Under the pieces are notes generated by a model. The model had not been told where the DNA came from, searched no databases, and saw only the letters and a list, made by a program, of their open reading frames with translations. Shown here piece after piece: positions 8,812 through 16,382 of a DNA stretch of 64,000 bases (within the stretch, counting starts at the first letter, position 1; each line of letters opens with the position of its first letter). Made by a program: the position numbers and the translations under genes. Origin of the DNA: Pimelobacter simplex (GTDB lineage Bacteria; Actinomycetota; Actinomycetes; Propionibacteriales; Nocardioidaceae); NCBI RefSeq assembly GCF_900114845.1, contig NZ_FOUK01000002.1, positions 682,001 to 746,000 of the forward strand, given 5' to 3'.

Positions 8812-10020
8812 TCAGTACGACGGCTGGCTGGGGTCGATCTGGTTGACCCAGGCCACCACGCCGCCGCCCACGTGGACCGCGTCGTCGTAGCCGGCACCCT
8901 TGACGATCGCCAGGCACTCGGCCGAGCGGACGCCGCTCTTGCAGTGCAGGACGACCTGCTTGCCCGAGTCGACCGGCGGCAGCTGCGCGAGCGCGGTGCC
9001 GTTGAGGAAGTCGCCCTTGGGGATCAGGACGGCGCCCGGGATGTGGTTGATCTCGGCCTCGGCGGGCTCGCGGACGTCGATGAGCACGAAGTCGCGGCTG
9101 CCCTCGTCCTTCTCCTTGATCATGGAGGCGAGCTGGGTGACCGAGATGGTCGCGTCGACGGCGGCGTCGGCGGCCTCCTCGGAGATCGCTCCGCAGAAGG
9201 CGTCGTAGTCGATCAGGCCGGTGACGGTGGGGTTCTCACCGCACAGGGCGCAGTTGGGGTCCTTGCGGACCTTGAGCTTGCGCCACTCGAGCTCGAGGGC
9301 GTCGTAGATGACGAGCTTGCCGATGGCGGGCTCGCCGGCGCCGATGAGGAGCTTGATGGCCTCGTTGACCTGGATCGAGCCGATGGACGCGCACAGCACG
9401 CCCAGCACGCCGCCCTCGGCGCACGAGGGGACCATGCCCGGCGGCGGGGGCTCCGGGTAGAGGCAGCGGTAGCAGGGGGCGTCGTCGGCCATGGTGGGCG
9501 CGAAGACGGAGGCCTGGCCGTCGAAGCGGTAGATGGAGCCCCAGACGTAGGGGATCCCGAGGAAGTACGCCGCGTCGTTGACCATGTAGCGCGTGGCGAA
9601 GTTGTCGGTGCCGTCGACGATCAGGTCGTAGCCCTTGAAGACGTCGAGCACGTTGTCGTTGTCGAGGCGCGTCTCGTGGAGGACGACGTTGACCAGGGGG
9701 TTGATCTCGAGGATCGACTCCTTGGCCGAGAGGCCCTTCGACTTGCCGAGGTCGGACATGCCGTGGATGACCTGGCGCTGCAGGTTCGACTCGTCGACCT
9801 CGTCGAACTCGGCGATGCCCAGGGTGCCGACGCCGGCGGCGGCGAGGTACAGCAGCGCCGGGCTGCCGAGACCGCCGGCCCCGATGACGAGGACCTTGGC
9901 GTTCTTGAGGCGCTTCTGTCCGTCCATCGCGACGTCGGGGATGATCAGGTGCCGGCTGTAGCGGCGGACCTCGTCGATGGTCAGCTCGGCGGCCGGCTCG
10001 ACGAGCGCGGGAAAGCTCAC
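8812..10020 (-). CDS. moeZ: Adenylyltransferase/sulfurtransferase MoeZ (ThiF plus rhodanese)
   Basis: 402 residues from the GTG at 10020, which has a GAGGAG site just upstream; the in-frame sequence beyond it is non-coding in character. Residues 40-280 are a ThiF/MoeB/UBA domain: nucleotide loop GAGGLGS (47-53), R-x-N-Q adenylation region (SNLQRQV), TDNFATRY, and zinc CxxC pairs (CYRC, CALC). Residues 300-402 are a rhodanese domain with active-site C360 in CKSGVRS. MoeZ activates ubiquitin-like sulfur carriers (MoaD, CysO, ThiS types) as C-terminal thiocarboxylates for molybdopterin, cysteine and related synthesis. Confidence 0.92.
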   Translation of the reverse strand: MSFPALVEPAAELTIDEVRRYSRHLIIPDVAMDGQKRLKNAKVLVIGAGGLGSPALLYLAAAGVGTLGIAEFDEVDESNLQRQVIHGMSDLGKSKGLSAKESILEINPLVNVVLHETRLDNDNVLDVFKGYDLIVDGTDNFATRYMVNDAAYFLGIPYVWGSIYRFDGQASVFAPTMADDAPCYRCLYPEPPPPGMVPSCAEGGVLGVLCASIGSIQVNEAIKLLIGAGEPAIGKLVIYDALELEWRKLKVRKDPNCALCGENPTVTGLIDYDAFCGAISEEAADAAVDATISVTQLASMIKEKDEGSRDFVLIDVREPAEAEINHIPGAVLIPKGDFLNGTALAQLPPVDSGKQVVLHCKSGVRSAECLAIVKGAGYDDAVHVGGGVVAWVNQIDPSQPSY

Positions 10021-10204
10021 GGCGTACTCCTCGTACTGATGTTCGGGATGCGGGTCGGTCCAGGGCCAACGCTGCGGACGCGGCCGGATGTTCCCTGGTC
10101 CCTCCATGGTCCCTGGCGCGTCCAAGGGCCGGTCACCACGTCCCGCCCATTGGACCGCCGCCCGGTGCGTGGCGGGCGCCCTACCAGCGAGTAGGCTCAC
10201 GGGC

Positions 10205-10849
10205 GTGGTGACCGAGCAGTTCGACCTGGACGAGACGCGACCGCGCGGCGTGCGCCTGCCCCGCCGTGAGCGACGTGCGCAGCTGCTGGCCGCAGCGCTC
10301 GAGGTCTTCGTCGCGCAGGGCTACCACGCGGCGGCGATGGACGACATCGCCGAGCGCGCGGGCGTCTCCAAGCCGGTGCTCTACCAGCACTTCCCCGGCA
10401 AGCTCGAGCTCTACCTCGCCATCCTCGACGCCGCGTGCGACTCGATCATCGCCAACTGCCGCGAGGCGCTGGAGTCCACGCAGGACAACAAGCAGCGCGT
10501 GGCCGCCGCGATCGACGCCTTCTACGCATACGTCGGCCACGACACCGGCGCCTTCCGCCTGGTCTTCGAGTCCGACCTCACCAACGAGCCCGCGGTCCGC
10601 GGTCACGTCGACCGGGTCACCACCGAGTGCGCCGCGATGATCGCCACGGTGATCAAGGAGGACACCGGCCTGCCGGCCTCGGCCTCCCAGCTCCTCGCCG
10701 TCTCCCTGGTGGGAATGGCGCAGGTGAGCGCGCGGTTCTGGCTCACCGAGGCCGAGAGCGGCCTGGCCGACCTGACGCGCGACCAGGCCACGGCGCTGGT
10801 GGCGGGCCTGGCGTGGCGCGGCATCCGCGGCTACCCGCTCAATGACTAG
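10205..10849 (+). CDS. TetR family transcriptional regulator
   Basis: 214 residues. The N-terminal helix-turn-helix is clear: RREQ-like RRAQLLAAALEVFVAQGYHAAAMDDIAERAGVSK then VLYQHFPGKLELY (written here in parts). The C-terminal ligand/dimer half is mostly helical. Start codons GTG 10205 and GTG 10208 are adjacent with no clear ribosome site; a TAGGCT -10-like element ends 8 bases before, so the message may be leaderless. The same pair, TetR then DUF3107, follows moeB1 in Mycobacterium (Rv3208, Rv3208A from memory). The target is unknown; divergent moeZ and the downstream gene are candidates. Confidence 0.9.
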   Translation: MVTEQFDLDETRPRGVRLPRRERRAQLLAAALEVFVAQGYHAAAMDDIAERAGVSKPVLYQHFPGKLELYLAILDAACDSIIANCREALESTQDNKQRVAAAIDAFYAYVGHDTGAFRLVFESDLTNEPAVRGHVDRVTTECAAMIATVIKEDTGLPASASQLLAVSLVGMAQVSARFWLTEAESGLADLTRDQATALVAGLAWRGIRGYPLND

Positions 10850-10884
10850 GCTTTGAGCCGTCCCCACGAACCAGGAGTGTGACC

Positions 10885-11115
10885 ATGACCGTCGAGGTCA
10901 AGATCGGTGTCCAGCAGACCGCCCGCGAGCTCGTCATCGAGACCGACGAGTCCAACGAGTCCGTGGCCGCGCAGGTCAAGGAGGCACTCACCAGCGGTGA
11001 CGGCGTCCTCACCCTGACCGACACCAAGGGCAAGGTCACCGTCGTCGCCGCCGCCAAGCTCGCCTACGTCGAGATCGGCCGCAGCACCGCGGGCCAGGTC
11101 GGCTTCCGCAGCTGA
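10885..11115 (+). CDS. DUF3107 protein (TB9.4-like)
   Basis: 76 residues, ATG at 10885 with AGGAG 7 bases upstream (an in-frame GTG at 10879 is too close to that site). Sequence features of DUF3107: VEVKIGVQQTARELVIE, then a GDGVLTLTDTKGKVTVV strand pair and a C-terminal AKLAYVEIG. It is a small soluble alpha/beta protein conserved in actinobacteria; the M. tuberculosis homologue TB9.4 is known as an antigen, but its cellular role is unknown to me. It is 35 bp from the TetR stop and probably co-transcribed. Confidence 0.88.
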   Translation: MTVEVKIGVQQTARELVIETDESNESVAAQVKEALTSGDGVLTLTDTKGKVTVVAAAKLAYVEIGRSTAGQVGFRS

Positions 11116-11172
11116 GGGAACTCCGGCGCCCCTCCCCGGCGTTGAAGAAGCAGGACCAGGGAGGTGAGCGTC

Positions 11173-11982
11173 GTGATCCAGTTCCGCTTCGACGCGCGCA
11201 GCGACACCGGCCGGGTGCGCACCAACAACGAGGACGCCGGCTTCGCCGGGCCCTACCTGCTCTGCGTGGCCGACGGCGTCGGCGGTGCGGCGGCCGGTGA
11301 GGTCGCCTCGGCGACCACGACGTACGTCGTCAGCGCCCGGGCGCTCGCCCATCCCGGCCACGAGCCCGGCCGGCTGCTCAGCGCGGCCGCCCGCGAGGCG
11401 CACGCGCAGCTCGCGGCCGGCGTCGCCGCCGACCCGCGCCGGGTCGGCATGGCCACCACGCTGACCGCCGTCCTCACCGACGGCGTGCACACCGCGCTGG
11501 CCCAGGTCGGCGACTCGCGGGCCTACCTGCTGCGCGCCGGCGAGCTGACCCAGCTCAGCCACGACCAGACGCTCGTGCAGGAGATGGTCGACGCCGGTCG
11601 GCTCACGCCCGCGGAGGCCGCCGCGTCGCCGTACCGCAACGTGGTGCTGCACGCGATCGACGGCGAGAACCTCCCCGAGCCCGAGCTGCTGATGCTCGCG
11701 CTCCAGCCCGGCGACCGGCTGCTGCTGTGCAGCGACGGCGTGAGCGACGTCCTCTCCCCCGCGGCGCTGCAGATGCTGCTCGGCCTCGACTCGCGCAGCC
11801 GGGCGGCCGACCGGATCGTGCGCGCGGCCCTCGACGGCGGCAGCCGCGACAACGTCACCGCTATCGTCGCCGACGTCGTCGACGCGCCCGCCATCGCCGC
11901 CAACGGCATGGTGCTGGGTGCCGCGTTCGACCTGCACAACGTGGTCGATCCCACGGCGGTCCGGCCGTTGCGCTCCGCCTGA
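11173..11982 (+). CDS. PP2C-type Ser/Thr protein phosphatase
   Basis: 269 residues from the GTG at 11173, eight bases after a GGGAGG site (an upstream GTG at 11164 overlaps that site). Complete PPM/PP2C motif set: SDTGRVRTNNEDA, VADGVGGAAAGE, MATTLTAVL, QVGDSRAYLL, LLLCSDGVSD and RDNVTAIV. The conserved aspartates for the two metal ions are all present. There is no membrane segment, so it should act in the cytosol on Ser/Thr kinase substrates. It stands apart from the kinase island 5 kb downstream. Confidence 0.9.
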   Translation: MIQFRFDARSDTGRVRTNNEDAGFAGPYLLCVADGVGGAAAGEVASATTTYVVSARALAHPGHEPGRLLSAAAREAHAQLAAGVAADPRRVGMATTLTAVLTDGVHTALAQVGDSRAYLLRAGELTQLSHDQTLVQEMVDAGRLTPAEAAASPYRNVVLHAIDGENLPEPELLMLALQPGDRLLLCSDGVSDVLSPAALQMLLGLDSRSRAADRIVRAALDGGSRDNVTAIVADVVDAPAIAANGMVLGAAFDLHNVVDPTAVRPLRSA

Positions 11983-12009
11983 GTCCGTGCGGAGTCCTAC
12001 ACTGGAGGG

Positions 12010-12381
12010 GTGAGCGCCGAGCGGAGCTACGAGTACGCGCGCCTGTGGGTGCCGCTGTACGACGCCGCCGCGCTCACGGTCACCCGGCCCGTCTACCTCG
12101 TCGAGTCCGGTGACGGCTTCGAGGGCTTCGCTGCCGAGAAGAACACCACGCTGATGGGTCTCTTCAACGAGCTGGGCCGGAACGGTTGGCGGATCGAGGG
12201 CACGGCGCAGCGGATCAGCCACCCGTCCCCCGAGTTCCAGCTGCTCATCGACGCCACGCTCGACGAGGCCGACCACGCCGTCGCGCCCGACGAGGTCGCC
12301 CACGCGGTCGGCACCGGCGGCGACCCGGCCGGTGCGGTCACCGAGTTCGATGTCTACCCGATGCGCCGGCGCACTAGCTGA
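12010..12381 (+). CDS. Hypothetical protein, 123 aa
   Basis: A GTG start (GTGAGCGCC) follows GGAGGGG at good distance. The product is small, soluble and acidic, with no motif I recognise; notable stretches are EYARLWVPLY, GLFNELGRNGWRIEGTAQR and a C-terminal EFDVYPMRR. It lies 27 bp after the PP2C gene and its 3' end overlaps the convergent LigD-type polymerase gene by 8 bp. Codon use matches its neighbours, so I regard it as real. Confidence 0.7.
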   Translation: MSAERSYEYARLWVPLYDAAALTVTRPVYLVESGDGFEGFAAEKNTTLMGLFNELGRNGWRIEGTAQRISHPSPEFQLLIDATLDEADHAVAPDEVAHAVGTGGDPAGAVTEFDVYPMRRRTS

Positions 12382-13291
12382 ACAGGTCGCCGTACTCCTC
12401 GACCCGGGCGAGCACCTGGGACGGCGAGAACTGCTCGAGCCCGAGCGGGTCGTCGGCGCCGGCGGCCACCTCGTCCCAGTCGATCGGGGTCGCCACCTGG
12501 GGCCGTGTCGTCCCCCGCAGGGAGTAGGGCGCCACGGTGGTCTTCGAGCCCGCGTTCTGCGACCAGTCGAGGAAGACCTTCCCGCGGCGCCGGGCCTTGG
12601 TCATCGTGGCGGTGACCTGCTGGGGGTGGGCGGCGGCGAGCTCCTCGGCGATCTCCTTGGCGATCTCGCTCGTCTCGGACGACGGCAGCGCCTCGGCGAG
12701 TGGCGCGTAGAGGTGCAGTCCCTTGCTGCCGCTGGTGACCGGCAGGGCGTCGTACCCGCGCTCGGCGAGGGCCTCGCGCACCAGGAGCGCGACCTGGCAG
12801 CACTCGTGGAGGCCGGCGGGCTCGCCGGGGTCGAGGTCGATCACGATCCGGTCGGCGCCGACCGGATCGCCGTCGTCGTCGACGGTCCACTGGTGCACGT
12901 GCAGCTCGAGCGCGGCCAGGTTGACCGCCCAGACCAGGGTCGGGAGCTGGTCGATGATCGGGAAGACGAGGGTGTCGCCGTGCCGGCTCGGCCCGCGGCT
13001 GCCGGTGGTCGGCACCTCGGCGGTGCGCACCCAGCTGGGGGTTCCGGCCGGCGCGTTCTTCTCGAAGAAGCTCATGTCGCCGACGCCGTGCGGCCAGCGG
13101 ATCCGGGTGACCGGGCGTCCCACCAGGTGCGGGATCAGGACGGGCGCGACCCGCACGTAGTAGTCGAGCACCTCGCCCTTGGTGGTGCCGGTGCTCGGGT
13201 AGAGCACCTTCTGGAGGTTGGTCAGCCGCATCGTGCGGCCCTCGACGTCGACGTGGACCTCGGTCTGGGGGTGCTCGGGCTTCTTCGGCAT
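12374..13291 (-). CDS. ligD: LigD-type NHEJ primase-polymerase (stand-alone POL domain)
   Basis: 305 residues covering only the polymerase/primase (LigD-POL, AEP superfamily) module. Visible motifs: RLTNLQKVLYP, the DxD-like ADRIVIDLDPG, and HLYAPL after SGSKGL, then FLDWSQN. It fills in or adds nucleotides at broken ends during non-homologous end joining. The ATG (13291) overlaps the ligase stop as TGATG, so the two are translationally coupled. In Mycobacterium POL, nuclease and ligase are fused in one LigD; here POL and LIG are separate and no LigD-type phosphoesterase domain is seen in the window. Confidence 0.92.
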   Translation of the reverse strand: MPKKPEHPQTEVHVDVEGRTMRLTNLQKVLYPSTGTTKGEVLDYYVRVAPVLIPHLVGRPVTRIRWPHGVGDMSFFEKNAPAGTPSWVRTAEVPTTGSRGPSRHGDTLVFPIIDQLPTLVWAVNLAALELHVHQWTVDDDGDPVGADRIVIDLDPGEPAGLHECCQVALLVREALAERGYDALPVTSGSKGLHLYAPLAEALPSSETSEIAKEIAEELAAAHPQQVTATMTKARRRGKVFLDWSQNAGSKTTVAPYSLRGTTRPQVATPIDWDEVAAGADDPLGLEQFSPSQVLARVEEYGDLFS

Positions 13292-14232
13292 CACAGGTCC
13301 TCGGGGGTCAGGTCCGTGCGCACGCCCTGGTACGACGGCTGGCGCAGCCGCTGGTAGCCCAGGCCGTGGGTGTCGACGTCGATCACGACGACCGGCTCGA
13401 CCCAGGTGGTGCCGGTGGCGTCCTCGCGGGGGACGTCGTCGGCGAAGGGGGTCGCGCCCCGGGCGAGCGGGGCGAGCAGCTCGGTGAGCGCACGTGACTG
13501 CTTGGGCCCGATGCCGCTGCCGACCCGGCCCCGGTAGAGCAGCCCGTCGGGCCCCGGCTCGCCGACGAGCAGCGCCGCGAGCCGGTCGCTGGTGCCGACC
13601 TGCGGGCGCCAGCCGCCGATCACGTACGAGCCCCGGTGCCGGTGGGCGAGCTTGAGCCAGTGCTGGCTGCGCTCCCCCGGCCGGTAGACCGAGTCGCGAC
13701 GCTTGCTGACGATGCCCTCGAGCCCCTGCGCCCGGGTGGCCTGGTGGAGCATGGCGCCGTCGTCGTACTCGGCGGGGACCTGCCAGCCCGCCGCAGCGAG
13801 GTCGAGCTCGCCGAGCCGGCGGCGGCGCTCGTGCAGCGGCAGCGGGCACAGGTCCTCGCCGTCGAGCCGGAGCAGGTCGAAGACCATGTAGGTGGCCGGG
13901 ATCCGGGCGGCGAGGCGGGCGACGGTGGCGGCCTTGCGGACGTGCATCCGGTCGGCGAGGACCCGGAAGTCGGGCACCCCGCGCTCGTTGAGCGCGATGA
14001 TCTCGCCGTCGACGACGAGGTCGCGCACGCCGGACGGCGGCGTCTGCAGCTCGGGCCAGGCCGGCGTGATCCGGTTGCCGTTGCGGCTGGTCAGCGTGAC
14101 CGCGCCGGCGGCGACGGCGCCGAGCGCACGGACGCCGTCCCACTTGACCTCGTGGCACCACTCCTCGCCGGGCGGCACGTGGGTGCCCGGGGTCGCGAGC
14201 ATCGGGAGCAGGTCGGGCACAGCGCCCATCAT
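13291..14232 (-). CDS. ATP-dependent DNA ligase (LigD LIG-like / LigC-like)
   Basis: 313 residues. Nucleotidyltransferase motif I is EVKWDGVRA with catalytic K30; motif III-like VDGEIIAL, motif IV-like EGIVSKRR and motif V-like WLKLAHR follow, with an OB-fold C terminus (YRGRVGSGIG). It is the sealing enzyme of the end-joining pathway with the adjacent POL gene and Ku. ATG 14232 overlaps the lhgO stop as ATGA. Length is that of a minimal ligase without POL or PE domains. Confidence 0.92.
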   Translation of the reverse strand: MMGAVPDLLPMLATPGTHVPPGEEWCHEVKWDGVRALGAVAAGAVTLTSRNGNRITPAWPELQTPPSGVRDLVVDGEIIALNERGVPDFRVLADRMHVRKAATVARLAARIPATYMVFDLLRLDGEDLCPLPLHERRRRLGELDLAAAGWQVPAEYDDGAMLHQATRAQGLEGIVSKRRDSVYRPGERSQHWLKLAHRHRGSYVIGGWRPQVGTSDRLAALLVGEPGPDGLLYRGRVGSGIGPKQSRALTELLAPLARGATPFADDVPREDATGTTWVEPVVVIDVDTHGLGYQRLRQPSYQGVRTDLTPEDL

Positions 14233-15419
14233 GCCCGCATCCGGTCGACCACGTGCTCGGCGATGGCGAGGCTCGAGGTGGCGGCCGGGGAGGGCGCGTT
14301 GCGGACGCTGGTGACGCCGTCGGAGTGGTCGATGCGGAAGTCGTCGACCAGTGTCCCGTCACGCTCGACCGCCTGGGCGCGGACGCCGAAGCCGCGGCGG
14401 GTGACGTCGGCGACGCCGATCTCGGGGACGTAGCGGCGGGCGTCGCGCAGGTAGGCGCGGACCGACAGCGAGCCGCGGACCTCGCGGACGCCGGTGCGCC
14501 AGTGCTGGGCCGCCATCCGCCAGAAGCCCGGCCAGGCGGCGGCGCTGGCGAGGTCGGCGAGGCTGACCGACGAGCGGCGGTAGGCGTCGCGGTGGGGCGC
14601 GAGGACGGCGTTGGGGCCGACCTCGAGCGAGCCGTCGACGCGGCGGGTGAAGTGGACGCCGAGGAAGGGGTAGCGCGGGTCGGGGACGGGGTAGACCATG
14701 CCGCGCACGAGGTCCTGCTTGGCCGGTGCGACGGCGAGGTACTCCCCGCGGAACGGCAGGATCCGCGGCTCGGCGCCGCCGCCGGCGAGCCGCCCGAGCC
14801 GGTCGGCCTGGAGGCCGCCGCAGAGCACCACGCGGTCGACGTCGTGGGAGGTGGCGCCGGCCCGGAGGCGGACTCCCCCGCTGATCCGGTCGATCCCGGT
14901 GACCGGCGTGGACAGCAGCACCCGGCCACCGGCGGCGGTGATCTCGCGGGCGAGCTGCTCGGCGACCGCGACGTAGTCGGTGATCGCCGTCCGGGGCGAG
15001 TGGAGGGCGGCGAGTCCGGCGGCGTGCGGCTCGACGTCGCGCAGGGCGGCCGGGTCGAGGCGGCGCAGGCCGGGCACGGCGTTCTCGCGGGCGGTGCGCT
15101 CGAGCGTGTCGAAGCGGCCGAGCTCGGCGGGGTCGACGGCGACGACGACCTTGCCGCACTCGTCGTACGGGAGGGCGTGCTCGGCGCAGTAGTCGCGCAG
15201 CAGGTCGCGGCCGCGGGTGCACAGCTCGGCCTTGAGGCTGCCGGGCCGGTAGTAGATGCCCGCGTGGACCACGCCGGAGTTGTGGCCGGTCTGGTGGGCG
15301 CCGACCCGGTCCTCCTTCTCGAGGACCGTCACCTCGGCCCCCGGGCGGCGCCGGAGCAGCTCCCGGGCCACCGCCAGTCCCACGATCCCGCCGCCGACGA
15401 TGCCGATGCGCTGCTCCAC
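14229..15419 (-). CDS. lhgO: L-2-hydroxyglutarate oxidase (LhgO)
   Basis: 396 residues, FAD-dependent DAO family. The dinucleotide fold GIVGGGIVGLAVARELL is at the N terminus, followed by the LhgO signatures RVGAHQTGHNSGVVHAGIYY (in parts) and SLKAELCTRG, and late LPFRGEYLAV and GVRAQAVERDG. The enzyme oxidises L-2-hydroxyglutarate to 2-oxoglutarate. It is the first gene of an operon with the ligase and polymerase of NHEJ, coupled by ATGA and TGATG overlaps, and diverges from ku. The GTG start is 51 bp from the ku ATG, so both share one short promoter region. Confidence 0.92.
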   Translation of the reverse strand: MEQRIGIVGGGIVGLAVARELLRRRPGAEVTVLEKEDRVGAHQTGHNSGVVHAGIYYRPGSLKAELCTRGRDLLRDYCAEHALPYDECGKVVVAVDPAELGRFDTLERTARENAVPGLRRLDPAALRDVEPHAAGLAALHSPRTAITDYVAVAEQLAREITAAGGRVLLSTPVTGIDRISGGVRLRAGATSHDVDRVVLCGGLQADRLGRLAGGGAEPRILPFRGEYLAVAPAKQDLVRGMVYPVPDPRYPFLGVHFTRRVDGSLEVGPNAVLAPHRDAYRRSSVSLADLASAAAWPGFWRMAAQHWRTGVREVRGSLSVRAYLRDARRYVPEIGVADVTRRGFGVRAQAVERDGTLVDDFRIDHSDGVTSVRNAPSPAATSSLAIAEHVVDRMRA

Positions 15420-15470
15420 GCCGCCATCGTCTCAGGCACCGGTGTCGGCCGTGCAGCGTAGGCTGACCGC

Positions 15471-16382
15471 ATGCGTGCGATCTGGAAGGGTGCCGTCTCG
15501 TTCGGCCTCGTCAGCGTCCCGGTCAAGCTCTACAGCGCGACCGAGAGCCACGACGTCTCGTTCCGGCAGGTCCACGCCAAGGACGGCGGCCGGATCAAGT
15601 ACCAGCGGGTGTGCTCGATCGACGGTGAGGAGGTGCCGTACTCCGACATCGCCAAGGGGTACGAGACCGAGGACGGCGAGATGGTCATCCTCACCGACGA
15701 CGACCTGGCCAACCTGCCGATGACCTCCTCGCGCGAGATCGCGGTCGAGAAGTTCGTGCCGAGCGACCAGATCGACCCGCTGCTGTTCGAGAAGTCCTAC
15801 TACCTCGAGCCCGAGAAGACCGGCGCCAAGCCCTACGCGCTGCTGCGCCAGGCGCTGCTCGAGGCCGACCGCATGGCGGTCGTGACGGTGGCGCTGCGCC
15901 AGCGGGTGACCACGGCCGTGCTGCGCGTGCGCGACGACGTGATCGTGCTCCAGACGATGATGTGGCCCGACGAGATCCGCACCCCCGACTTCAGCATCGA
16001 GACCGGCGAGATCAAGGACGCCGAGGTCAAGATGGCGCAGATGCTGGTCGAGACGCTCTCGGGCGACTTCGACCCCGACGAGTTCGAGGACGACTACGCC
16101 GACGCGGTGCAGTCGGTGGTCAAGGCCAAGATCGAGGGCGGCGAGGTGCAGCGCACCGAGACGTCCGCCAAGACCGGCGGCGAGGTCGTCGACCTGCTCG
16201 CGGCGCTGCAGCGCTCGGTCGAGGCGGCCAAGACCTCGCGCGGCGAGAGCGACGACAAGCCGGCCGCGAAGAAGACCGCAGCCAAGAAGACGGCCAAGAA
16301 GGCGCCTGCCAAGAAGGCTGCGGCCAAGAAGACCACCGCGAAGAAGACGGCGGCCAAGAAGACCGCCAAGAAGGCGAGCTAG
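15471..16382 (+). CDS. ku: Non-homologous end-joining protein Ku
   Basis: 303 residues. The core begins RAIWKGAVSFGLVSVPVKLYSAT, typical of bacterial Ku, through the EKSYYLEPE and MTSSREIAVEKFV segments to about residue 255. The tail (about 260-303) is a lysine-alanine repeat (AAKKTAAKKT units), like the extended basic tails of some actinobacterial Ku proteins that bind DNA. Ku forms a homodimeric ring on broken ends and recruits LigD. It is divergent from the lhgO-lig-pol operon. The end overlaps the convergent protease gene by 4 bp. Confidence 0.96.
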   Translation: MRAIWKGAVSFGLVSVPVKLYSATESHDVSFRQVHAKDGGRIKYQRVCSIDGEEVPYSDIAKGYETEDGEMVILTDDDLANLPMTSSREIAVEKFVPSDQIDPLLFEKSYYLEPEKTGAKPYALLRQALLEADRMAVVTVALRQRVTTAVLRVRDDVIVLQTMMWPDEIRTPDFSIETGEIKDAEVKMAQMLVETLSGDFDPDEFEDDYADAVQSVVKAKIEGGEVQRTETSAKTGGEVVDLLAALQRSVEAAKTSRGESDDKPAAKKTAAKKTAKKAPAKKAAAKKTTAKKTAAKKTAKKAS

